From: Orlajensenia stereocauli
Lineage (GTDB): Bacteria; Actinomycetota; Actinomycetes; Actinomycetales; Microbacteriaceae
NCBI RefSeq assembly: GCF_039548895.1
Contig: NZ_JBCLVG010000001.1
Reading direction: 5' to 3' (one strand)
Length of the DNA stretch: 64,000 nt
The notes under the pieces were generated by a model, which saw only the letters and a list, made by a program, of their open reading frames with translations, was not told where the DNA came from and ran no database searches. The position numbers and the translations under genes were made by a program. Shown piece after piece: positions 7,709 through 17,631 of this stretch (position 1 is its first letter; each line of letters opens with the position of its first letter).

Positions 7709-8989
7709 TCAGCGTCCGGACGACGGGACTGATGCCGCGACCGACGGAGCGCCGACTGCCGCTCCGGATGCCGCACGTGTCCGTCGCCGGACGTCCCGCG
7801 CGGCCGCATCCTGTCGCGGCACCAACTGCTCGTCGACGAATCGTTCGATTGCCTGCCGCGCCGGTGACCGCCGCGACACCTCGCGGAGCGTCCCGCCGGC
7901 CAGCACGGCGGCGTCGACGCCTCGGCGGTCGTCTGGCACGATGTGCGCCTGCTCGATGCCGCCGAACCGGCGCAGCGTCGCCAGCACGTGCCCTGCGGCC
8001 CCGACGCCGGAGGCGCTGGTGCGCAGCCTGTTGACCACGACGCTCACCCGCTGGGGTTCGATGGCCTCGGCGAGGTCGGCGTAGCCGCGGAGGAATCGCG
8101 GCAGTGCGATCGGATCGGCGCCCCCGACCGCGATGACGTGGTCGGCCGACCGCAGAGCGGCGATGGTGGCCCCGTTCCGCCGTGGAGCGAACAGGTCGCT
8201 CGAGATCTCCTCATCGGTCTCGAGGCTGAATCCGGTGTCGACGACCACGACGTCGACCCACCGCCTGCAGGCGTCCAGGACGGCCGTCACGCGGCTCCCT
8301 CCGAGTTCCGGCCACCGAGCGGCACGGCTGATCCCGGTCAGCACCCTGAAGGCGTCGTCGCGGGTGCCGTGGCGCTGGGCGATGCGATCGAGCTCGGCTC
8401 GGGTGAGACTGTCGGCGCCGGCGAGGCGACAGGCTGCCGCGAAGCCCGGTGCCTCGTCGAGGAGGCCCAGCGCCGGCGCGATGGTGCCGCCGTACGGATC
8501 GACGTCGGCGAGCAGCACCGAGTGACCCCGCGCCGCGACCTCGGCCGCCACGTTGATGGCGAGAGTCGTGCGCCCTGGCGCTCCGGTCGGCCCCCACACG
8601 GCGATCACCCCCGAGACCGGGCCACCGGTGAGCGGAGCGGGCACTCCGACGGGCGGCGGCCCCCTGTGCCCCAGCACGTTCTCGACGTCGTCCCAGGTGG
8701 AGTCGGCGTCGAGCACCTCGAACAACCCGAGTTCGGATGCATGACGGCGCCCGCTGTCGTTCGCCGCGATGCCGATCACCCGCACTCCGCGGCGGTCGCA
8801 CGCGTCGAGGAGCTCCCGGCTGATACCGGCGGCGGACGCCACGACGGCGTCGAGTTCCAGCCCATCGAGGATGAGGATGAGTTCCCGTGCGGTTGCGGAC
8901 CTGGCCACGACGGAGTGGCCGTGCTCGATCATGTCCGCGAGCAGGGCGTCCTCCACTGCCCTGTCGAGCAGAAGGGCGATGGCGGCCAT
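7709..8989 (-). CDS. CpaE/TadZ-like P-loop ATPase (MinD/ParA family)
   Basis: A 426-residue protein. Residues 1-107 resemble a degenerate receiver fold, as in CpaE. A MinD/ParA-type ATPase domain follows, with a modified P-loop GPTGAPGRTT (133-142), LLADVDPYGG (about 158-167) and VDVVVVDTG. Arg140 stands where the P-loop lysine normally is, and the signature lysine of the KGGxGKT motif is also missing. The Arg/Ala-rich C-terminal tail looks disordered. CpaE/TadZ proteins place Flp pilus machines, but no pilin, TadA or TadB gene is visible. It starts 2 nt after the SAF-domain gene and surely forms one operon with it. Confidence 0.8.
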   Translation of the reverse strand: MAAIALLLDRAVEDALLADMIEHGHSVVARSATARELILILDGLELDAVVASAAGISRELLDACDRRGVRVIGIAANDSGRRHASELGLFEVLDADSTWDDVENVLGHRGPPPVGVPAPLTGGPVSGVIAVWGPTGAPGRTTLAINVAAEVAARGHSVLLADVDPYGGTIAPALGLLDEAPGFAAACRLAGADSLTRAELDRIAQRHGTRDDAFRVLTGISRAARWPELGGSRVTAVLDACRRWVDVVVVDTGFSLETDEEISSDLFAPRRNGATIAALRSADHVIAVGGADPIALPRFLRGYADLAEAIEPQRVSVVVNRLRTSASGVGAAGHVLATLRRFGGIEQAHIVPDDRRGVDAAVLAGGTLREVSRRSPARQAIERFVDEQLVPRQDAAARDVRRRTRAASGAAVGAPSVAASVPSSGR

Positions 8990-8991
8990 CC

Positions 8992-9615
8992 TCAGCCGCT
9001 CCCGGGCACGACGGAGAGCGCATCGTCGTCGGCGATGGCCTCGAGCACCAGGGCGACGTCGTCTCGGGGCACGAGCAGTTCGACGGCTCGACCATAGCCG
9101 TCGGCGAGGAAGCCGTCGGCCTCGCGCACCACGGCGACGGTCGCATCCGACACCAGGACGACCGGCGGATCGAAGCCGTCGGTCTTCGCGGCCCGCGCCG
9201 ACCAGAGGTCCACGACGGAGCCCGTTGCGACGCTCTCGGGCAGACGGCCGCTCAGGGTCACCACCACGCTGGTGAGTCCGGCCTGCGCCGTCGTCGACAC
9301 CGCGGATGCCGGGACCATCTCCCCGGCGAGCACAGAGCGGGTCATGACCAGGCCGTCGGCCGGCAGGCCGCCGGCGTACAGGTAGACGTCGGCGCCATCG
9401 CCGAGGCGCACGCTGGTGGCGACGAGGTCGCCGGCTTCGACGGTCTGTCCGACGACGAGGGCGTCGCGAGCCACGTAGACCTCGGTCGTGCGGTCGGCTG
9501 CGGCGACGACTGCGTAGACGCCGATCACCGAGCCCAGCACGAGCACCACGCCGACGATGAACCGCGGATCGATCCAGAACGAGCGGGAGCCGGCCTGCGT
9601 CGCTGCGACCCCCAT
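8992..9615 (-). CDS. SAF-domain membrane protein (CpaB/RcpC-like)
   Basis: A 207-residue protein with one N-terminal membrane segment (about 18-39) and a SAF domain (about 43-110; VARDALVVGQTVEAGDLV, LPADGLVMTRSVLAGEMV). SAF domains occur in Flp pilus proteins CpaB/RcpC and in antifreeze-type and flagellar chaperones. ATG 9615 is chosen because GGGAGG lies 6 nt before it; an in-frame ATG at 9660 and a start at 9708 exist but have no such site. It heads an operon with the CpaE-like ATPase. A TTATCCACA motif lies about 70 bp upstream. Confidence 0.82.
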   Translation of the reverse strand: MGVAATQAGSRSFWIDPRFIVGVVLVLGSVIGVYAVVAAADRTTEVYVARDALVVGQTVEAGDLVATSVRLGDGADVYLYAGGLPADGLVMTRSVLAGEMVPASAVSTTAQAGLTSVVVTLSGRLPESVATGSVVDLWSARAAKTDGFDPPVVLVSDATVAVVREADGFLADGYGRAVELLVPRDDVALVLEAIADDDALSVVPGSG

Positions 9616-9683
9616 GAGCACCCTCCCCTGACTCCAGCGTCGGAGCCTGTGCTCGATCATGCCGAGTCTCTCTCGCGCGCGAT

Positions 9684-9697
9684 GGGAGTTATCCACA
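9684..9697 (+). promoter_or_regulatory. DnaA-box-like site upstream of the SAF operon
   Basis: TTATCCACA (9689-9697) is a perfect match to the classical DnaA box. It sits inside GGGAGTTATCCACA, which recurs with one change at 10694-10707. It lies between the divergent SAF and HTH genes. Binding by DnaA is inferred. Confidence 0.45.
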
Positions 9698-9732
9698 ACA
9701 TGGCGCATCCGGTGTCGACGTGACGACGGCGA

Positions 9733-9738
9733 CGATAA
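9733..9738 (+). promoter_or_regulatory. -10 element of a leaderless promoter for the HTH gene
   Basis: GATAAT is followed by 6 nt and then the ATG at 9746, with no Shine-Dalgarno. This spacing fits a transcript that begins at or next to the start codon. Confidence 0.5.
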
Positions 9739-9745
9739 TGGTCAG

Positions 9746-10048
9746 ATGCCCCCTGTACCTCCCGACGGCGACGTCGCGCGATTCCTGTCGCTCGCCGACA
9801 CGGCCGAGATCCTCGCGATCACGGTGGCCGAGGTCGCAGAGCTCGTGCGCACGGGCGAGCTCCCCGCCATCAGGGTCGGTAGCGCCTGGCGCGTCGAGCG
9901 CGTCGTCCTCGAGGCCTTCATCGAGGGCCAGTACGAGGAGGCGCGGCGTATGTCGCTCTGGCAGGAGTCCGCATACGCCGACATCCCCGAGCTGTCGGAG
10001 GGCCGCATCCTGCCACCGACGCAGAAGCCGGCACCAGAGTCGGAGTGA
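9746..10048 (+). CDS. Small helix-turn-helix protein, excisionase/BldC-like
   Basis: A 100-residue protein whose core (about 10-60) is a winged helix-turn-helix of the MerR/excisionase type. LSLADTAEILAI is followed by ELVRTGELPAIRVG and SAWRV, the wing typical of excisionase and BldC-like DNA-binding proteins. The C-terminal 35 residues are polar and unrecognised. No integrase or other phage gene is near, so a chromosomal regulator is more likely than an excisionase. ATG 9746 fits a leaderless message. It is convergent with the hypothetical gene at 10056, 7 bp away. Confidence 0.8.
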   Translation: MPPVPPDGDVARFLSLADTAEILAITVAEVAELVRTGELPAIRVGSAWRVERVVLEAFIEGQYEEARRMSLWQESAYADIPELSEGRILPPTQKPAPESE

Positions 10049-10055
10049 GCGCGGT

Positions 10056-10658
10056 TCAGCCCACCAGGCGCACGAGCCTCACATGGGCGAACGGCACCAC
10101 CCTGTACTGACGAACCGCCCGATCGCGACGCGGGGTGCCCGCCTCGTGCACGGCGAGGTCGAGGTGGTCGCGCCCCACCCTGTCGATCGTTCCGTGCAAC
10201 GATCCCGTGGCCGTGACCAGCTCGACGGAGCTGCGTCGCCGGCCGAGGTCGCGCAGTACGAACGGGAGGCCGATCCGATCGATCAGGCGATCCTGCGTCG
10301 CGGCCGACGGCTCGAGACTGGGGTCGACGTGCGCCCTGTCGAGCACCAGGGCTGCGACGGCCGCGATCGGCACTATGCCCTGCGGATGCCACGGCGACCC
10401 GTCGATGAGGTCGCCGGCCAGCCAGTCCTTACCGAAGGTCGTCGGACGCACCACGACGACGGTGCCCCCGACCAGCTCGAGCCGCAGCGCTGCTATCGCG
10501 CCCGTCGACCGCTCACGCGCCAGGGCCATCATCCTGTCGCGGAGGCCGAGCCTGCCGAGACGCAGGCGCTCCTCCTCGATGCGCAGGTCGGCCTCCTCGG
10601 CGTGCAACTCCTGTTCGAGTTGGCCCTCGAGGTCGTCGAACAGGTCGTCGAAGCGCAT
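10056..10658 (-). CDS. Conserved hypothetical protein
   Basis: A 200-residue soluble protein. The first 60 residues are rich in Glu, Leu and Arg (DLFDDLEGQLEQEL...EEADLRIEEERLRLGRL) and look like a coiled coil. The rest is a predicted mixed alpha/beta domain with no motif I can name. The frame extends upstream, but ATG 10658 is preferred because TAACGT lies 7 nt before it, as for a leaderless gene, and the coding-like residue pattern begins there. Two DnaA-box-like sites lie 36-70 bp upstream. Confidence 0.7.
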   Translation of the reverse strand: MRFDDLFDDLEGQLEQELHAEEADLRIEEERLRLGRLGLRDRMMALARERSTGAIAALRLELVGGTVVVVRPTTFGKDWLAGDLIDGSPWHPQGIVPIAAVAALVLDRAHVDPSLEPSAATQDRLIDRIGLPFVLRDLGRRRSSVELVTATGSLHGTIDRVGRDHLDLAVHEAGTPRRDRAVRQYRVVPFAHVRLVRLVG

Positions 10659-10693
10659 GTGCGGAACGTTAGCCAGTCGCTCCAGGCTGACAC

Positions 10694-10729
10694 GGGAGTT
10701 GTCCACAGTGCCGAGACGACTCTGGACAA
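10694..10729. promoter_or_regulatory. Pair of facing DnaA-box-like sites
   Basis: TTGTCCACA (10699-10707), the actinobacterial DnaA box form, faces TTGTCCAGA on the other strand (10721-10729), forming an inverted repeat with 7-bp identical arms. The first site is embedded in GGGAGTTGTCCACA, nearly identical to 9684-9697. It lies upstream of the leftward gene starting at 10658. Confidence 0.45.
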
Positions 10730-10761
10730 GTGAGTCATCATCATGATTGAGTCTCCCCAGA

Positions 10762-10779
10762 CACCCCCGGACGGGGGTG
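10762..10779. repeat. GC hairpin between hypothetical gene and DUF6459 gene
   Basis: CACCCCC-GGAC-GGGGGTG is a perfect 7-bp stem with a 4-nt loop, 34 nt before the start at 10814. It may be a leader hairpin of the rightward gene. No U-tract follows. Confidence 0.35.
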
Positions 10780-10813
10780 GCTCCCCCGGTCCCCGAGTCC
10801 TGGAAGCGGCGCC

Positions 10814-11299
10814 ATGAGCCCAGATCCAGCAATTCCCGCGACGCCGGACGAGAACGCACCATCACCGTCTTCGTCGCCGACGTCCATCATCGGCGCGAAC
10901 GCGCTCGGTCGCTATCTCGACGACGACTTCTTCGGGGCCCAGCCGACTCCGCGCAGCTCACTCCCCGACCCCCAGCCCCTGCTGTCGAACCTCACCCGCT
11001 GCGTGATGGAGGTGCTTTCCGGTGCCCGCGAACTCGACCAGCTCAGCCGCTGGGTCACCGACGACGTCTATCGCCACCTGCTGAAGCGCGTCGTGCTCGC
11101 CTCCAGGGCACGCGCGGTCAAGAAGCAGCAGGCGCAGCGACCGACGATCTCGATCGGCAGCATCATCGTGACCGAACCGCGCGACGGCGTCGTCGAGGCC
11201 GTCGTCATGGTGCACAGCCGATCGCGCACGCGGGCCGTCGCCATCCGCCTCGAGGGCCTCGACAACCGCTGGCGCGCGAGCAGCATCAACGTGCTCTAG
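10814..11299 (+). CDS. DUF6459 (Rv3231c-like) family protein
   Basis: A 161-residue actinobacterial protein of unknown function. A polar, Pro/Ser-rich head of about 55 residues is followed by the conserved core (QPLLSNLTRCVMEVLSGAR, then DDVYRHLLKRV) and a beta-rich end (SIIVTEPRDGVVEAVVMVH) that ends with RWRASSINVL. The family lies near secA in many actinobacteria, including M. tuberculosis Rv3231c, which supports the assignment. The family name is from memory. The gene is convergent with secA. Confidence 0.75.
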   Translation: MSPDPAIPATPDENAPSPSSSPTSIIGANALGRYLDDDFFGAQPTPRSSLPDPQPLLSNLTRCVMEVLSGARELDQLSRWVTDDVYRHLLKRVVLASRARAVKKQQAQRPTISIGSIIVTEPRDGVVEAVVMVHSRSRTRAVAIRLEGLDNRWRASSINVL

Positions 11300-11304
11300 A
11301 CGCG

Positions 11305-11351
11305 CGAACGCCGCCCGGACGCTGCAGGAGCAGTCATCGGGGCGGCGTTCG
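11305..11351. terminator. Hairpin between DUF6459 gene and secA
   Basis: CGAACGCCGCCC (11305-11316) and GGGCGGCGTTCG (11340-11351) form a perfect 12-bp stem with a 23-nt loop in the 72-bp gap between two convergent genes. Confidence 0.65.
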
Positions 11352-11371
11352 ACGGCGACGGATGCGGCGGG

Positions 11372-14173
<2,802 letters not shown>

Positions 14174-14214
14174 GAATGCACTCCAGATAGTCAGTACGGC
14201 GTGCACGCACGCCT

Positions 14215-14269
14215 CGCATCCGCTCGGATGCGCGGGTCATCACCCAACGGGCAACCCTACCAATGGTAG
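14215..14269. repeat. Two palindromes in the secA upstream region
   Basis: CGCATCCG-CT-CGGATGCG (14215-14232) is a perfect 8-bp-arm palindrome, and CTACCA-A-TGGTAG (14257-14269) is a perfect 6-bp-arm one. A third weaker hairpin, AGGCGAA/TTCGCCT (14274-14293), follows the hpf stop and may be its terminator. The first two could be operators or leader structures of secA; no regulator is known to me. Confidence 0.4.
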
Positions 14270-14333
14270 ACGGAGGCGAACTGAGATTCGCCTGACCCAC
14301 GACCCCCGAACGGATGCCGAGGCCGGCGGTGCC

Positions 14334-15005
14334 TCAGCTGGCCTCTTCGATGTTCTCGTCGAGTCCGATCACGCCGTAGTCCCAGCCCTTGCGGCGGTAG
14401 ACGACACTCGGACGGTTGGTCTCGGTGTCGAAGAACAGGTAGAAGTCGTGGCCGACCAGCTCCATGTTGTAGAGCGCGTCGTCGATCGACATCGGCACTG
14501 AGGCGAAGAGCTTGCGTCTGATGACGACGGGGCTGTAGTCGTGCTCGCTCTCGGGCTCTCCGGCCGGCTGAGCGCCTTCGACGACGGGGATCGATCCCGT
14601 GCGTACGCGCTCCAGGACCTCCGATGACGCCGGCGCTATGTGGACAGCCTCGAAGCCGCCGTCCGTCGCCTCGCGGAGGGAAGTGGGGCGGTGCTGTCCC
14701 CGGTGGATCTTGCGACGGTCCTTGGCCCGGCGCACGCGCTCGAGCAGTCGGCCGTAGGCGACGTCGAAGGCCGCGTACTTGTCTGATCCGTCGGCCTCGG
14801 CCCGGACGACGGGCCCCTTGCCGATGAGCGTCAATTCGACGCGGTCGTTCCCACTCGTTCCGTTCGTCTCGTGATGACGGCAGACCTTCACCTCGAGCGC
14901 GACGGCCCTGTCTGCCAGGTGGGCGACCTTGTCGGCCTTCTCCGTGGCGTATTCCCGGAATCGATCCGTAATACCCGCGTTTCGTCCGACGATGTTCAGC
15001 TCCAT
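14334..15005 (-). CDS. hpf: Ribosome hibernation promoting factor, long form
   Basis: A 223-residue long-type HPF. The N-terminal RaiA/YfiA-like domain (1-105, MELNIVGRNAGITDRFREYA) binds the 30S decoding region. A variable linker and the C-terminal dimerisation domain (about 165-216, SIDDALYNMELVGHDFYLFF and VVYRRKGWDYGVIGLD) allow 100S ribosome formation. GGGAGG lies 6-7 nt before the ATG. The position next to secA is conserved across actinobacteria. Confidence 0.95.
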   Translation of the reverse strand: MELNIVGRNAGITDRFREYATEKADKVAHLADRAVALEVKVCRHHETNGTSGNDRVELTLIGKGPVVRAEADGSDKYAAFDVAYGRLLERVRRAKDRRKIHRGQHRPTSLREATDGGFEAVHIAPASSEVLERVRTGSIPVVEGAQPAGEPESEHDYSPVVIRRKLFASVPMSIDDALYNMELVGHDFYLFFDTETNRPSVVYRRKGWDYGVIGLDENIEEAS

Positions 15006-15127
15006 GTCGACCTCCCCGTTATCCGGCGTGTCACCCGGCTGTTGCGAGGGCGAACGTTCACGCCTTTAGGGCCACGGTATCCCGCCCTGCTGGAGATGTC
15101 ACCAGTTGTTTCACACAGGTTCGGCGA

Positions 15128-15844
15128 CTACCCTCGACGACCGCGCAGCCGTGTCTCCGCGAGGGCGGCGCAGCCGACGACGGTCCCGCCTCCCGCTCTG
15201 ACGGCTCGCACGGCCTCGCGCATCGTCGACCCCGTCGTGAGGATGTCGTCGACGACGACGAAACGTCGGCCGGACAGTGGATGCGGCCCGCCGACCAGGC
15301 CGCGACGCACGGTGAGGCCGCCGGCGACGTTGGCGCCGCGCTCCTCCCGACCGAGGCCGGCCTGATCGGCGTGCTCCCCCACGACGCGGAGCACGGGGCT
15401 CGCCCGCAATCCTCCGGAGCGGAGCATCGCACCGACGGGGCTGAAACCGCGTCGACGGTACGCCGAGCGTGACGACGGCACCGCGACGATCTCGAGGCCG
15501 CGGACGTCAGGCGACGCAGGGCCCGTCGCGCCCGGGCCGGCCGCCACGATGGCCGCCAGCACCGCCTCCCGCAGCACGGGGCCGAGCGCGCTGGCGAGGG
15601 TGGGTCGGCCGCCGTCCTTGAAGGCGCCGATCACCCGCTGGGCAACGCCGCCGTAGTCGAGTGCGCAGTGCACGGGCATGCCGTCGCGGTCGGCCCGGTG
15701 CACGTCGGCGACGACGAGCAGGCGGCACGCCGGGCAGAGCACGCGGCCGGTCCCGCCGCATCCGGCGCACTCCACGGGGAGGACGAGAGCGAGGGCGTCG
15801 CGCAGCGCGTCGGTCACCGCTCGGGTGGACAGCCTGGAGGTCAT
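15128..15844 (-). CDS. comF: ComF family phosphoribosyltransferase-like protein
   Basis: A 238-residue protein with an N-terminal zinc-ribbon-like segment (CAGCGG...CPAC, about residues 26-42) and a C-terminal type I phosphoribosyltransferase fold with the PRPP loop VVVDDILTTGSTMREA. In naturally competent bacteria ComF helps DNA uptake; in actinobacteria its role is unproven. ATG 15844 is taken because the 50 residues before it are low-complexity and not family-like. The gene sits between lpqB and hpf as in M. tuberculosis (Rv3242c). Confidence 0.88.
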   Translation of the reverse strand: MTSRLSTRAVTDALRDALALVLPVECAGCGGTGRVLCPACRLLVVADVHRADRDGMPVHCALDYGGVAQRVIGAFKDGGRPTLASALGPVLREAVLAAIVAAGPGATGPASPDVRGLEIVAVPSSRSAYRRRGFSPVGAMLRSGGLRASPVLRVVGEHADQAGLGREERGANVAGGLTVRRGLVGGPHPLSGRRFVVVDDILTTGSTMREAVRAVRAGGGTVVGCAALAETRLRGRRG

Positions 15845-15939
15845 CGAGCCACTCTGCCCGCGCCGGCGCAGGCCGGCCCACCCGGAGCGATCGCCGTGGA
15901 GTCGGATGGGGGCAGGCGCCAGCGGGGAGGAAGCCGCGC

Positions 15940-17631
15940 TCAGAGGCCCTGTTGCGTCGCAAGCACCTGCACGTCCGTGATGCGGGGTTGCCACCCGATG
16001 CCCTGCCGCTGCTCGAGGGTGCCATCGCGGAGCAGCAGCCTCAGGTCGCGGACGGTGTTGCCTCCGGAGATGCCGACGGCGTCATCGGTGCCGTCGATCT
16101 CCGAACTGGGGCCCCCGATCTGCTGCGTGACGATCGTGGTGGCCCCGTCGGCCGCCCGGGTGAGGGAGGCGACGGTGAGGTCGTCGACCCAGGAGGCGTC
16201 GACGGGCAGGCCGGCGGCCGACGGCAGCGGGATCCAGGTGCCGAGCTTCACAGGCACTGACGGCCGCCCACCGTCTCCGCGGATGATCGCGGCCGCGACG
16301 AATCGGCTGCGCCCCTCGCTCTCGAGTTCGGCGATGAGGCGCGTGCCGTCTCGTGACAGCCTGAGGGCGACGATGCCCGTCGAGTCGGGCCAACTCGTGG
16401 CGACCTCGTTCACCGACCCGTCGAGGCCGTAGGCGCGGATGGCCGCAGGATCCTCGCGCGGGACGCTCCAGACGTAGCCGGCAGGGTCGATGGACGGTGC
16501 AATGAGGTTGCTGCGATCGTCGAGGGCCACGGCATCGTCACCCTTGCGCACGCTGTACACGACCCCGTCGGCGAGCACGGCGGCGGCCGTCCGGCCTGCG
16601 CCCATCGTGACGGCCGACGGCGACAACGACGCGATGACGTCGGAGAGGCCGTCGATGGGCACGAGGGTGTCCTCGGATGCCGGCAGGTACCCGAACACTC
16701 CGTCGCGGAGGATCAGCGCGCGCGAATCGACGCGGGGGATCTCGTAGGGCGCGAGCTCGCGGATGTCCCGCTCGATCCCGTTGTTCACGATCGTCACGCT
16801 GGAGATGGTCGGAACGCCGGACAGGCTCTCCTTGAGCTGCTGCTTCATGTGCTGCAGGGTCTCCTGATCGGCGCGCAGTGCATCACTGTTGAGCGGCACC
16901 TGAGCGTCGCGCGCCAGCACTGTGACGGTGTCCGCCGTGAGCGTGGCCCCCTCGGGGAACGCCGAGACCACGGCGCCGTCGAGCCACTCGCTCGGGCCCG
17001 CCAGCAGCTCCCGCACGATCTGGGTCGGAGTCGAGAGCCGGCGTGGGAACCAGCGCAGGTCGGGCACCATGTAGGTATAGGTGGGGTCCCAGAAGTACAG
17101 CGGATAGGAATTGAACACCTGCGGGAACGTGGCCTCGTCGACGAGGGTGCCCTGTGGCGCCTTACTGATGCGCCACTCCCCCCGCACCTGCTGGAACTCG
17201 TAGGACAGGGCCACCCGTGCGTCAGGCACGTCCTCGGTGTAGTCGCCGTGCTGTCCGACCGCGGCCTTCGGCGTCACGGACAGCGACATCGCCAGGTCGC
17301 CGGCAGTGGTGAACTCGCGGTCGCTGCCGACATCGATCGTCGTGTCGGCATCCGGATCCCAGATGTCGTCGAAGCTGCTGGTCAGGTACTCGCGCGCCAC
17401 GGCGTAGCGGTCCTGCGGGGTGGCCGCGGCGTCGATGAAGCCGAGCAGGATCTCGGCCTGCGACGCGCCCTTCGTCGGGCCGCGGGCGATGAGGTCGAGT
17501 TCGAGGGCGTTGTCGGTGTCCGACCCCGTACCCTCCTGCACCGGACCGGACGTGGGGATGGTGGCGCAGCCCGTGAGCAGCGCGATGCCGATCAGGACGG
17601 CGACAGCGGCGAGACGCCGGGAGCTACGCAT
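15940..17631 (-). CDS. lpqB: Lipoprotein LpqB with GerMN and beta-propeller-like domains
   Basis: A 563-residue lipoprotein that associates with the sensor kinase MtrB. The signal peptide ends in LLTGC (Cys22). The N-terminal part includes a GerMN-type domain (about 190-290; PTQIVRELLAGPSEWL), and the C-terminal half is the LpqB beta-propeller domain with repeated DGTRLI- and VWSV-type strands. In mycobacteria LpqB modulates MtrAB signalling and cell-wall homeostasis. Its start overlaps the mtrB stop by 8 nt, so lpqB, mtrB and mtrA are one operon. Confidence 0.95.
   Translation of the reverse strand: MRSSRRLAAVAVLIGIALLTGCATIPTSGPVQEGTGSDTDNALELDLIARGPTKGASQAEILLGFIDAAATPQDRYAVAREYLTSSFDDIWDPDADTTIDVGSDREFTTAGDLAMSLSVTPKAAVGQHGDYTEDVPDARVALSYEFQQVRGEWRISKAPQGTLVDEATFPQVFNSYPLYFWDPTYTYMVPDLRWFPRRLSTPTQIVRELLAGPSEWLDGAVVSAFPEGATLTADTVTVLARDAQVPLNSDALRADQETLQHMKQQLKESLSGVPTISSVTIVNNGIERDIRELAPYEIPRVDSRALILRDGVFGYLPASEDTLVPIDGLSDVIASLSPSAVTMGAGRTAAAVLADGVVYSVRKGDDAVALDDRSNLIAPSIDPAGYVWSVPREDPAAIRAYGLDGSVNEVATSWPDSTGIVALRLSRDGTRLIAELESEGRSRFVAAAIIRGDGGRPSVPVKLGTWIPLPSAAGLPVDASWVDDLTVASLTRAADGATTIVTQQIGGPSSEIDGTDDAVGISGGNTVRDLRLLLRDGTLEQRQGIGWQPRITDVQVLATQQGL

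Noticed and set aside
9746..10048. Phage excisionase as evidence for a mobile element
   Set aside because: The HTH fold is excisionase-like, but no integrase, attachment repeat or phage gene is near and composition is normal.
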